Positions 1 through 12,300 of a stretch of 64,000 bases of DNA are shown here, piece after piece (position 1 is the stretch's first letter; each line of letters opens with the position of its first letter). This DNA is from Hysterium pulicare CBS 123377. Taxonomy: Eukaryota; Ascomycota; Dothideomycetes; Hysteriales; Hysteriaceae. The position numbers and the translations under genes are program-made. Under the pieces are notes generated by a model that worked only from the letters and a program-made list of their open reading frames with translations, was not told the DNA's origin and made no database searches. The stretch spans positions 1 to 64,000 of the forward strand of contig AJFK01000715.1 of the NCBI GenBank assembly GCA_000467715.1, read 5' to 3'.

Positions 1-262
1 TATTGCGCTTCTTGGTGCCGGAGCTTTCATCATCTGGAGAATGATGCAGAAGAAGAAAGAGGATAACGATGATGTACCCCATATGACCGGAGTCCCGGTT
101 GCGGAGAAGCATTGGCAGCAGCAACAACCACCGCCAGCTGAAACCCATTATCCGACCGAAGGTCACTATGCGCCAAATCATTATGCCCCATCTGATGGTC
201 AGTACGCTGAGTCTCAGGCGCCGACAACGACACATTACTCTGAGATGGGTGATTATCGGTGA
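1..262 (+). CDS. C-terminal end of a single-pass membrane protein (5' partial)
   Basis: The reading frame enters from the left edge (first full codon at base 2) and stops with TGA at 260-262. The first visible residues (IALLGAGAFIIWRMMQKKK) are the end of a hydrophobic transmembrane helix followed by a basic stop-transfer cluster. The remaining ~65 residues form a hydrophilic cytoplasmic tail rich in Gln, Pro, His and Tyr, with repeated HYxP/HYA units. This pattern is typical of fungal cell-surface proteins with a Ser/Thr-rich ectodomain (Mid2/WSC-like), but the ectodomain lies outside the window, so the family cannot be named. Seen: frame, helix end and tail. Inferred: plasma-membrane location. 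Confidence 0.7.
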   Translation, partial: IALLGAGAFIIWRMMQKKKEDNDDVPHMTGVPVAEKHWQQQQPPPAETHYPTEGHYAPNHYAPSDGQYAESQAPTTTHYSEMGDYR

Positions 263-3185
263 TGAAATACTCTCTTCAAGATCTGATAGTTGAGCTGCAT
301 AATGAGTAATTGCGTATTTAACGACAAATCGGGGGCCACCAGGACGAGATGCTTTTGCGGTGCGACGGGAATTTGTTCATATTTGTTTCCAGGGACAATA
401 TTGCTGTTAATAGATTTTCAAAGCGTTCTGAGCTGCATATTTGGGCCTTGCTATTTTAGGCATGCTCAATTATACAAGAGGTTTAACTGAGTATTCACAG
501 GTGAATGACTCGATGTAGGTAGATTATCAAACCCTATCGTTCTATCTTATCCACACAAAATTAGTATTTGTTGACTTCGTGGATTGACTTGAGTTCCTCA
601 TTCAGTCTCGAAGTAAGATTTGGATATGAAATCAGATGTTCAGTGGACGATCCTGATGCCAGAGACAGTGGAAATAAGCTTTCATCTTGGAATTACATAA
701 GCGGTAAGGGCTATTTCTCCACATCCTCCAAAACCTTCGAAATCCTCCAATATTTCGCCTATTATCTTCCCTCAATATTTTTAGCAAGTTCCCGAAGATC
801 CATCAAGACATGTCAGGTTTAAGGCTGACTTGTATCCTTAACTTTTTATCCCTGGATCAGACTCCCAGAACACAACAACCCTCAGCAACTCCCATAGGAC
901 TCAACGGCTTTAGGAAAGCTGTATTGAAACCAAGCATTCAAAGCACGCCGCCTTATGAAAATTACCATACACACCAAGAGTCATCCTGCCGATGTATGCC
1001 CAACATGTCCTTCATCGAGAAACGACTCAGACTCGCTTCGAGGTGGAAAGCAGATTCTCGAGGAGTAAGAAAGGGTTTGAGTGAGAGTACAGGATTTGAG
1101 GAAGGCTTTGGGAAATTCTTGGAAGCGACAGAGAAATGTTTTGGCGGGAGCAGTGGCTTCGCTCCAATCCCAGCTTCGCAATGGAGCCGGAAAGGACTTC
1201 ACGTGTTGGACCAGTACTCGTGACTGTTTGTTGAGGGCTTTGCTAGAGGAAGCATTGTCGAGATCCATAGATGAGCTTTGGTATGTGGCCCCCTTTTCCA
1301 TCCCTAGTTCTCCTCCTTTTCAAGGACCCTTTATTCCACTTTTTCTCAGTCACGACAGGATGAATACATCGTAATATACTATATCGAACTTTGAGCTGAA
1401 TCACTCGCAACTCGTAACGTCTGAAACTTTAGTTTCCACACTCTGTTCTCCTTAAGTAGTTTCAATTGTACCACACAATTGAAGGAGGAAGCTTAAAGAG
1501 GTTGTGAAGTCAAGCGTACCAACTATCTCAAAAAAGCCGCCGTAGAGTCGCGATCCAGATGATATTTCTAATCTTGCAAGAGGCATTTAAAGAGATAGAA
1601 GTTACAATAGAATACAAGGCTACTCTTCTCGGCTTTTCAGCTTGGCCCGGCCCGATCCAGCACCGTCCGCTCGATCTCGGCGCCGCCCATTTTGCACTAC
1701 TATTTTAGCCCGGGAGAGACCCTTACTGCTTAGCCTCTGCCTTGTAAATCATACTACCTACCTAGACATGGCCAAATTACTCATAGCATCTACCGTCTCA
1801 TATTAATCATAGTTATACTAGATTCAAATGGACAGACCGAACGGAACAGACTGGGACTACGGAGACAAGAAGTTGGTATTCACCAAACAAATCACACCCT
1901 CGGATGATATTTTCCTGGATAAAACGTGTTCTATGGCTGGTGAAACCAGAGATCGTTGTCATTACACTGTTTTTATAGCCTTGGAGTGATGTTGAGAAGA
2001 TGGATTTAAGCACTCTGTCCTGCCCATTTAGTCCGCAAGAGACGACACGCTTTAGCTGAAAGTGGGGGTCTGAAGGTTCTGCTGCCTAGTCTTTGTCCAA
2101 TCAAAAATGCAGCAAGCTGAGCGCTCTGTCACACCGCCTCACTTTTCCATGTATCTCCGGAGGCTGCCTCACTTTCTGCACTGCTTTTTTATCCCAGGAG
2201 AGACCATAAGTGCCAAGCAGAGGCGTGCTCATCGACCATGATATGCTGTTGCGAGCAATACGCTTGATAGAATGCTTTAATAGCCTGAGAGAGAAGCCGA
2301 ACGACAGAGTGTAGATTCTTACGTGTCGTCATGTGCATATCCAATGGTATAGATTTGTCGTACAAAAGCGAAGGATAGGGGTGTCATAGTATTCCTAAGG
2401 TCTCTTCTGGGCTGAGATTGCAGTGCAAATTTCCTGCCTGACGTTTCTATACCCACATAGCTCTTTGCCTTCTTTCATAGTACTGCAATTGCAGCCCACA
2501 AGAGACCCTTCCAGCGTCTTCTCCACACATAACCTCGACTCAGCCTTACCCATCTCCGATCGACCATCACATTCCCAAAAAAAAAAAAAACAAGAACACA
2601 AATGATATGAAAATGATATCAATCCAATTCCTACATACGATACGTACGGGAGTAATTTACCAAGATATGCGAAAGCTCCCTATATCACCATTCACCCACC
2701 CACATATATAGGGAATCAGCATAAGCTCATATACTCCGATGCCCTCCCACCCCCAAAAAGTCTATTAACAAAAGCAGATGTAGTAACCATCCGCAAGTCC
2801 TTATCCCATAGCCAACCGACTCCGCGCCGACTGGAATGTGGTATTTGTTCAATTTCTCCACGAATCTCATTCTCTTTCCCGATGTAGGAAGCAGAGGAAA
2901 ACTCCAAAACAGAACCAAAGCATGAACGAATAGCTGAAGTGCTCGATCGTCGCTCGCATCTTCAACAATGAAGAAATTGGAAGAAAGAAAAATGCAAAAA
3001 GCACGAGTCAACCGCCGCTGGGGTGAATGCAAAGAGAACCGTGAACGCCAAAAGCCAAAGGCCAAAAGACAGGATAATAGGATTCAAGAAGGACAAAGAG
3101 GGAAAGGAGTATATGTTTCTGCGCTTCTTGTATAAGAAAAAGCGCGTCATAATACCCCCGAGTAATGTTTTTTTTGGCCTTATCT
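263..3185. other. gene-poor intergenic DNA with degenerate short repeats
   Basis: I see no convincing gene in these 2.9 kb; open frames of 60-137 codons lack recognisable domains and fungal codon character. Three related short tracts sit at about 1690, 2177 and 2477, each with a TGCACTGC-like core followed by GAGAGAC; see the findings. An A-run lies at about 2577-2591. The right end (about 2600-3185) is probably the 3' UTR and downstream region of ATG13, which ends at 3186. Confidence 0.5.
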
Positions 3186-6086
3186 TTACTTCGAGCCAAA
3201 GCCCCTCCAAGGAGATCCCCGTCTCCTTTCCACACTTCCAGCTGACGAACCACCTCTCCCCTCTTCCAAGCTCCTTCGCGAGGTGTTCCCAATCTCGCTC
3301 ATCTGGAAGAGAAGAGGTTCATCGTCATCTAACGGCGTAGTCCGCGAAGCGAAAGTATATCTGGAAGTCGGCCGATCGGCGTTCCCGAGACTAGTAGAGG
3401 AGCCTCCCGCGGAAGAAAGACCCCGACCTCGACCAGTGGACTGATGATGGCCTCGGCGAGATGATGCAAAGGGGATGTCTGAAGTAGATGAGGGTCTTGG
3501 AATTTCTTCGCGAGATTGAGGACGGTCATCCGGCTGATCGCCCCGTTCTGTGCTTGCAAGTAGCTCCGCTTGATGGAAGAGGCCACTCGGTGTTAGATCC
3601 GAGGATGTGATGCGTTGTAAGTCTCGTTCTCTGTCGACCTCCTCTGGTGGTAAGCTAGCACTCCGTAGTCCAAAGAAGTCGGGTTCGTCTTCTACAGCTC
3701 TGTTCTGTTGAGCCACTGAACTGGATCTACGAGTGTAGTACGGGCGAGGTGAGGTCGGTATGTCGATCGCTGTGGTTCCTTGTTCGCGGTCTGTTCTACG
3801 GCCCGAATCTCGCGCTTCTGTTGGACCTTGTTCTAATCGAGGGGAGTGATTGGGTCGGCTTCGGCTTCGACGGGGCTCATACTCGATGATACTGTTGGCA
3901 CTCAAGCGTGAAGGGATTGCTGGGGTATGGGGCGTATGAGGTGAGATGGGCTTTCCTGGCGACGATGAAGTAGATACCGAAGTTCCAGCAATCATCTGAG
4001 GTACGCTTGACAATTGACGGCTCGACGACGATGACGATCGGTGAAGAAGTAAGGAAGACGATAATGAATCTGACAGCTGCGCGTTGGAATCTCGCAGGCC
4101 TCGATACTTGGAAAGTTGAGCTGTCGTTCTTCTCATTGAGGCATCCCGAGCTGCCGTGTCCTTGCGATTGAAGCTACTCAGGTCTTTCTTCTGCTCTAGG
4201 AGCTTCAAAAAGTCTTGAATGTTTTCGTCATCTGTCTTAATCGAGCCGGAACTAGTTCCTTCGCCTTCGTTCAAAACCTCAGATCCATGCTGCGCTGACG
4301 ATGCCACACTTCCTTTACCACTGCTTAAGTTGTCATCTTCAGTCTTACTCCCACCGCCGGAAGAGAATTTACTACGTCTATGACCGAAGCTGCTACTATA
4401 ACGGCTGATAGGAGCAGGCTTAGGAGAACTGGAGCCAGAAGATGCAATAGCCGTTTCATTCGATAATGATGGAGCCCTTAGAGCTGCTTGGGGAAGAGCA
4501 GTCAACGATGTTCGATTGCGTGGTTGTGTGAGCGGATTGACGGCTGACCCTCTGCCCAATGAACTACCCGGTCTTCCAAAAGAGCTTCCAGGAGAAGGTG
4601 GGACTTGGGGACCTGGCGCAGGTGACGAGGACAGTGACCCTGCCTTGAAGGGCTGAAAAGATACAGAAGTCCGCCTTTGATATGACGGAGGAGCGTCTCC
4701 AGATCGCAGTGAGGACTTCGATCCTAGAGCAGTGCGATGATTTGGAGGAAGCTTCTGCGGTGGGGAATCTGGTAGTGATTGCGACGGCATGTCACGTGCG
4801 GCACGAAGTGCTGACATGGGACTCGTGCCAGTGGCTGGGCCGACCTGATGAAACGTTGACATGCTCCCGTACGCCTGCCCCAAGTCAGGTGTATCTTGCT
4901 GGTGCATCCCTTTTACTGGTAATGATCCCGGAACATGCGCATCTTGCTGTTGGCGGCCCAACGACGGTTCGAAATATTGGTCATCTAAGCCCATGAATTG
5001 GGAACTCAATAGCGACTCTGAATCATCCACCCGAAAATCACAATTTGTACGATAAGTTACTGATATGCATAGGGGTCCTATGGGCGAGTTCGACGGATTG
5101 AAGATCTGCTGCTCGGTGACAGTTTCGGACGATGGGTACAGAGGCACGTCTAGCGTTTCTGGTCGTGGGCTTTTGAAGTCGGCATTCGACATGCGATAAG
5201 CCAACTTTAGGGATGGATGATTTGCGGGCTGTTTGGCTATACGGCGATAATATTTCCAGGCCGGAAGGAAGCGGGTGTAGGCGTACAGTGAGCGGAACAA
5301 GACCACTGCTTTCTTATACACATTTGGGAGAGGGTCCTTCAACTCAGACGCAGGCACGGAATTTTTATCTCCTACTTCGATGGTCCATCGCTCAAGGAGA
5401 ATCTGAGTGGGTTTGCCCATGCGGCTTGGCGGCCGAGATGAAGACTCGACGGGTAGGTTCAAAGCTTCGGCGACGTCCCATCGTTTACCATGCTCATCCA
5501 AAATAACTAGTGTCTGCTTGTGACCAAGTTCTTTCAGATCCAGATATACCTCGATACATAGTGGAGGGTGTTGTCCTCGCATAGCATCCATCGTCTTCCA
5601 TTCCAACAAATCTTCCAGGAGAACATCAGTATCATCGAGTACGACGTTAAACTAAGACAATAGTCAGCATGGCTCATAAAGTTGCGCAATAGACGTCATC
5701 GTACCCATTTGTTCTGTCTTAATTGACCAGCTCTGTTGAAACTTTGTGGGAGCAAAGACCGGGAGGACACGATGGTAAGTGCGGCTTTGGTAAAGAAGTT
5801 CTGCAGATATTGTCAGTCATTAAAAGAGACTTCTCACGTTGCAGAAACGTACCTGGATTACTTGATTGACCTTGAAGTGATCTTTCTGCTCTGTCTCAGA
5901 CATCTGTTCCGTACGATCATCCATCTCGCCTTCGGCTTCCTCAGCTCCTCTGGCACCGTAAGGTATAGTATCTGAATAACGACGTTCTAAGTATGGATCC
6001 CGCGAGTTGTTGGTGCGGGTAGGATTTGTTTGGAGATTGTTGGCCGCCGAAGCGGTCCTCGGCGAGGGGCGTGGATGTTGATGCAT
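3186..6086 (-). CDS. ATG13: Autophagy-related protein 13 (Atg1 kinase complex regulator)
   Basis: Three exons on the minus strand: 6086-5853, 5800-5705 and 5651-3186, with GT-AG introns of 52 and 53 nt. The frame closes to a protein of about 931 residues. The N-terminal third is the HORMA domain; recognisable pieces are FFTKAALTIVSSR, LPQSFNRAGQLRQNKWFN, ERWTIEV and LFRSLYAYTRFLPAWKYYRR. The remaining ~600 residues are Ser/Pro-rich and disordered, as in other Atg13 proteins, where this region binds Atg1 and Atg17 and is phosphorylated by TORC1. Known role: scaffold of the Atg1 complex that starts autophagosome formation at the pre-autophagosomal structure. The ATG at 6086 is the first ATG of the open frame. 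Length is normal for filamentous fungi. A long gene-free leader lies upstream. Confidence 0.95.
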
Positions 6087-9000
6087 GGTGTGGTCAATTT
6101 CCGGCAATCAACGGCAGGGGGTCAGTACGTTGCCCGGCGACACAGTGAATTGGATATTGAGGTGGGCGGTTATGGTCGTTGGGGATGAAAGAACTGGGTA
6201 CTGATGGAATCCATCACGAGCGTAGCCGGCCGCGGTAGGTAACCAAAAATGAGGAGAGACAGGTGTTAGTATGGTCAGTACGACTCTTCAGCAGACAGGT
6301 CCACGCGAGGGAATGTTTGATAGGTGAAAAGCTCAGGCAACAGCCATGGTGGGTGTGATGTGAGGGCTATACAGGGTCTAGTTGGTGAAAGTCGGCGGCC
6401 TCAGGCGCGGAGATAAGCCTTGAGAAGGCTGCTGGGGAGTATCAACAGCAATGAAGGCCAGAGAGGGGATAGGATGGTGAATGAGTTGGGGCAGAGAGGA
6501 TCTCGAGAGCGATGAGTCGGGCAGTCAAAGAGGAACAAGAAGGGAATGGTGCAATGGTCCCGTGTGACTCTCTCAGATGACGCCGATGACTAGATAGCAA
6601 GTGACCAGGCCTGATACAGGGTCTGTGGAGGTTGTGGCGGAGAAACAAGCAGAAGGAGGAGACGGACAATGATGCAGCAGAGATTGCTATATGAGTCGAA
6701 GGACAGGAGAATGGTGGAAGATGGCGACAGGGCGAGAATGAGTTTCGTCTTGTCCTGTTGCGTAGCGGTAGCAAGAGGCTCGAGCTCTTCCACGAAGGTT
6801 GGCGTGCGAGCTGCGCGGAAGCTCAGCCGGCGCCAACAAGCTCCACTGCTGGCGGCAGTCAACAACGAACAAGGCCAGGCCAGATACGTCAAAGGGAATC
6901 CGTGCAACACCAGGACGCAGCGATGCAGCTCTGTTGAAGTCATACTGATTCAGTTCTCAATGGGTACAGCTTTACTACAAGGCCCCTTCAATCGCCTACC
7001 CGACGTCCGAATCTGGTATACCGCCTAGCAGGCAATGCCCTCCAATGTGAATTTCAAAGTAATTAATGAACCCTGGGTATTGGATACTGGACCCCACAGC
7101 CTCGCAACACCCCAAAGGATAGCCACAACGAGACAGCCGATGAGGATGACTGACCGGTGTTACAAGATCGACCCCGCGAATACTGTGACACCATGTCTTT
7201 ATCGCATGCACCGGTCAAGAGAGCTCGCTGGATTCGGACATGCATGATCCGCAGCCAACAAAGCCCCCATCTATCATCTGAAGATCAATGCACAACATGA
7301 ACAGACCACCGCCGGTGCAATGCCCATTTGCGCATGTCAAGGTCACTGGGGTCCACCGAAAGCCATTGAGCTCACGAAGAGCCTCATGTTTCATTTCTCG
7401 TCGCTTAAGTTGCCTGCCCTGCTGATGTTTATTATCCTGAGAAGGGAAAATTCTCCAGCTTTTCAACAACACATCATGCCATTTCCCGTTGCCCGTTCTT
7501 AAGATCGATGGTTAGAAAGCATTAACTGCTGCCAGCTGAGTCCACTTCGCTGCGTCTTCCACGGCTGCCTTGCCGTCACCCTCTTTGGAAGGTTTGCATC
7601 AACGTCTGCCTGTACTTCGCTGCATCTCCTATTGGTTCTGTGTCATCTCCGCTTGTATGACCTTCGCCTGGTGGATCTTGCAATAAAGTTAATTTACTTG
7701 GGCAGAATGAATGAGTCGATACGTGCCTTAGCAACCTAAAAAAATGAACGAGACTTGGGCTAGTGTTCTGCGAATGCCATTGGACTTACACTGGCTGTCT
7801 CTGGACAAGCTAGTGCCATTGAAAACAATAATATGTCCATGAGGGACTGTGGGGAGAGAACGATGCATATCTGCAGGGAGCCTCGCCCGGTCCAGCCGTC
7901 CAGGTACTCAGGCACCTCTTGCTCGTGAGAGGTCCATTTCCCAAACTGGTTGTGTGCAGAAAAACGCCTTTTAAGTAGCTCCATACGTGGTTACTTTTCA
8001 ATGCTGCTGCCTTGAATCTCAGCCTCCAGACTAAAGACTTATGTCTAAAGCTTTAGGGTTTGTCTCACGCAAAAGGGAAGGAAGAAGTTTTAGGTCTATC
8101 TTCTGCGGAATCCAATATATACCTTTCTATGAATTTTTATAATTCAAGAGGCTTAAATAACCATCTCCTGAATCTGCATACCAAGTATTGTAAATATCTT
8201 TTGCATAATGGCATACAAATTGTATTTTTGCTTCACAACTTCTGGTAAAGCATGGCGAGGAGATTATAGCTGCATGCAAAGCTATACTGCTACGCCGTGC
8301 CGCCTCCTTCTTTTACCGACATCACGACTAGTATTATCCGTCTACATGAATGATTCGGTCTTAGCAAAAGGGCTTGAAAGAGAAGTGTTGTCTCAGTGCT
8401 ACCCAATTAATCACTCTTATAGATTTTCTGGATCTGGCAGTTAAAAGTAGGATTAAGCTGAACATTAACCTCCATGTGCTTACAATGATACATTGCTTGG
8501 ACTTGACATTTCCCGTGATGAAGTAAAGTTTTCAGCATTGATGTACAATTCCGATGCTAAACACCTGTGATGTGTATGCCTCTTATTGTACACCGCCAGA
8601 TCGCTGTGGAGAACGTGCGTGTCCAATAATGCATACTTAGGTTGAAGATGATCTCCCATTAATATGGGCTTTGAATTTGCCCTTAAAAACCCCATGAAGA
8701 CGTTCTCCTTCCATCATCCACGGATACCCGCGTTATTTAAATTCATCATCATTCAAAGCGAAAGTGGTGATGGAGGAAAGAAGCTCGTTGCTGCTTCGGC
8801 CTCCCTGATTGGTCAGGTACGACGACTACATCCCACAATTGCTTCCGGATACCCATATCAACCTCAAATAGCCCCTCAAATCGCATTCAAAAGCCTACTT
8901 CGCGCCCCAGAAGCATTTGACTCCTTTCGAAAGCCATCTTCATTATCACTGGCAATCCTGACCCACCACGACACGAAGTACACTCAAATTCAGTCTAGAA

Positions 9001-9368
9001 TCAGCGTTTCGTCATCGTTCGGTACATACCACACAAGCCGCACCTGAAGTCGAAATCAACACCTAAGAGCACAACACATCGCATCGACCCTCTTTACCGT
9101 CGACCATACGAACTCAACATCCTCCCAAAATCCTCTACTCTCTACTTCAAATCGACCTTACGCTCACCAATCCGATATTCCAACTCCACCTCGTCTGCAT
9201 TCGCCACTTGTCATCGCCGGTACGCTCCCAGTTGCGCCCGGCGATCCTTCTCTTTGGAGTTTTCCTCAGCTTCACATATCGCACCTTTAAATACGCTTTG
9301 TCCCTTCGTGGTCATAGCGAGGTGCAACTTGTCGGAGCTCAAGGATCACTCCACCATCTTATCGGCAC
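6087..9368. other. intergenic region between two divergently transcribed genes
   Basis: 3.3 kb without a supportable gene. The left end is expected to hold the ATG13 promoter and 5' UTR. The right end (about 9050-9368) is pyrimidine-rich and carries stretches such as CTCTACTCTCTACTTC, which suits the promoter and 5' UTR of the gene starting at 9369. The middle (7500-8700) is more AT-rich. Open frames here are 60-127 codons and show no motif I recognise. Confidence 0.5.
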
Positions 9369-12300
9369 ATGAGTGGCTATCTCTGGAAATACTACCTCGA
9401 AGACAATGTTGACAACTTTCGGCATGTCTTGGAAAATACAGCCCACAGTACGCGCTTGGGGACACAGAAAAGCTTTGTTGGCTGGCAGGGAGGTGTGAAC
9501 AGCAGTCCGGGGAGCTTGGGAGCTTCTCCGACGTTCAACACCAAGTGGCGAAAAGCCCCAGGCCTCGGTGGCATATCGCTGACACGGTCGGATCTCAATA
9601 GTAGGGATTCTGTCGGTTTGACAATCTTGCACCATGCAGCATCTTCCGTTTCCGACAGCGCCATCGCGTTTGCTCAGGCCCTCCTGGAACATCCGTTGAC
9701 AGATGTCTACATACAAGACCTAGAGAACGGGTGGACAGCTTTACACAGGGCATTCTATTTCGGAAATATAGCCATTGCGCGCATCATTCTGAACAGGGAT
9801 ACTCAGGATATACTTGGTCATGGCTCAAGTGGATTTAATCACCATGCCAAAGGACTTGTCAAGATCAAGGATAAGGAAGGTTATGGTCCACTTGATCTGT
9901 TCTCATTGACGATTAAGGATCGCCCTTTGGGGCCGGATGCATCCTCTGCAGAGGAAACCGATTCGGATAATGAGGACGGCGTCGCTCATGGCGACAGTGG
10001 TGATCGAGACGACGGAGAACGCAAGAGATTGATCCGGCCACCAGTCTGCCTTGGAGGTGACGAGGTTTTTACCTTCGGAAGCAATAAGAACGTTACACTC
10101 GGATTTGGCGACGAAGACGACCGTCAATTTCCCGAGCGCATTGTTTTACGAAGACCAGATCATCTCGTTCAAAGATTTTACCAAGAGCATCGGGGGAGCG
10201 AAAGCCAGACATTTTCTTCTCTCAACAATTCTGGTGTTTTTCAGCCGAAGGCCGTGACAGACCTCCCGATTATCATTCGGAACACTCCTCTCTCAATCCA
10301 AGATGTCCAGATGTCGAAGCTTCATACGGCAGTCTTGACCAATGATCCAGAATCGAATCTTTACATGTGCGGTCATGGACCGGGTGGCAGACTTGGGACA
10401 GGTCATGAGACAACACGTTACCAATTTACTTGCATCGAAGGAGGCGCCCTAGCACAGAAGAAGGTTGCTGCGGTTGCGCTTGGTCAGAACCATACGCTGG
10501 CATTGTCTGATGAAGGCGAAATCTTCTCTTGGGGAAACGACGCCTTTGGACAGCTTGGCTACACCTTGCCAAAACCGAACCTCAAGGACGATGATCCCAT
10601 TCAGACCTTGCCTCGTCAAATATATGGACCTTTGAAACGTGAAGTTGTAATTGGTATTGCAGCTTCACGAATTCATTCTGTTGCCCATACGTCCACTTCC
10701 CTTTATACTTTTGGCAAGAATGAAGGCCAACTGGGTATCGTGGACTCGGATGCTCGGTCTCTCGAAATGCAGGTAACACCACGCAAGATTGCGGCATCAC
10801 TGTTCGCTTCTTCAATATCTTCCGTCTCAGCCATTGATGGTGCAACCACATGTTTACTTGAGAATCACGAAGTTTGGGTTTTCGCCAACTACGGATATGC
10901 AAGAATTGCGTTCCCACTGGATGGATTCACCAACTACTTTTTGAAAGAGAGCTGGCTCACTACCAAGTATGATGTAACGCCGAACAGGATCTGTAAAATC
11001 ACATCTGGTGGGGACACTATATGCGCTTTATCTTCCTCTGGAGAGGTGTTCACAGTCGCTGTGAGCAGACGTTCCGAATCAGCCCAAGACGCGACCAGCT
11101 CTACAACCAATCCGAAACAGATTCGCGGCGCGCTTTCTCAGCCTTATCGTATTTGGTCCGCGAAGAAGGGACACATGGCTGCAAGAGATGTAGACGTCGA
11201 CCAAGACGAATCTATAATATTGACTACTGAAGCCGGTAGTGTGTGGCGAAGGACGAAGCGGGCAACGATCAAGAATGCTACGGCCTCTGGAACTGGAGAT
11301 TACAAATCGAAGGACTACAAATTTTTACGAGTTCCAGGGCTGACTCGTGTTATCGCTGTAAGGGCTTCTGCATTTGGAGCCTATGCCGCTATCCGTAAAG
11401 ATTGTGACGTTACGAAAACTCAGCTTGGCGTGGACGAGTCTAGTCTCTGGAAAGACGTCGCACCTCTTCTTCCGTTCCGCGATCTTGCCAATTACGAAGA
11501 GCATTCTGACGACGACGATCCCAGTCCTAGATTTTGGCAGCGTGCCACACACGCCCAATCGCTCCGAAAACGAGCCCTCAAGTCGAAAGATCTTGAGTCA
11601 GAAATAGACAACATGCTTCGCCGATCAGCAGGTCTAGACAATTCGAGCTACGACCTAGACGTTGGTACCAGTGTTTCCGATATCCGCATCCCTGTGCATC
11701 TGTTCATGTTTTCTGGACGCAGCCATGTGTTTAGAGATGGCATTACTGCTACACAACGCGGAGAGGATTTCTCTATTCCTGACCTTTTGGTCTTGGAATA
11801 CAATGCGGATGGGCGACCCACCTTGATGTTTCAGGGATTAGACTTCCTCACAATATTCAATCTGGTCCTATATGTGTACACGGATACCGTCGTAGATTTC
11901 TGGAACGCAACACGGCAATATCCAAAGCTGGCTTTCAGATACCGATCTGTCCGAACTGAGCTCATGAAGGTAGCGTCTCGTCTAGACCTGCGGCAGCTTG
12001 AGCCGGCTGTTCGTCAGATGGTTGCACCCAGAAGGTCAATGCATTCAGACATTCAGCTTGCGATCAAGGAGCCATCTTTCTTTGAGGATGGTGATGTTAT
12101 AGTGGAGCTTGCCGATGGCGAGTTGCAACTTCACTCTGCCATCATTCGGCAACGATGTCCATTCTTCGAAGGTCTCTTCGGTGGTCGGGCAGGAGGCCAA
12201 TGGCTCAATGGAAGACGTGACGAGGCGTCCGACTTTGTAACAATCGATCTCAAACACATTGAGAAGGGTCTTTTTGAACTCGTCGTTCGGCATATTTATG

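Noticed and set aside
810-1374. Two overlapping plus-strand open frames of 137 and 97 codons
   Set aside because: Low-complexity composition, no motif, no flanking splice sites, and in gene-poor DNA.
6442-7028. Open frames of ~110 codons on both strands
   Set aside because: They mirror each other's frames, lack motifs and sit in the ATG13 upstream region.
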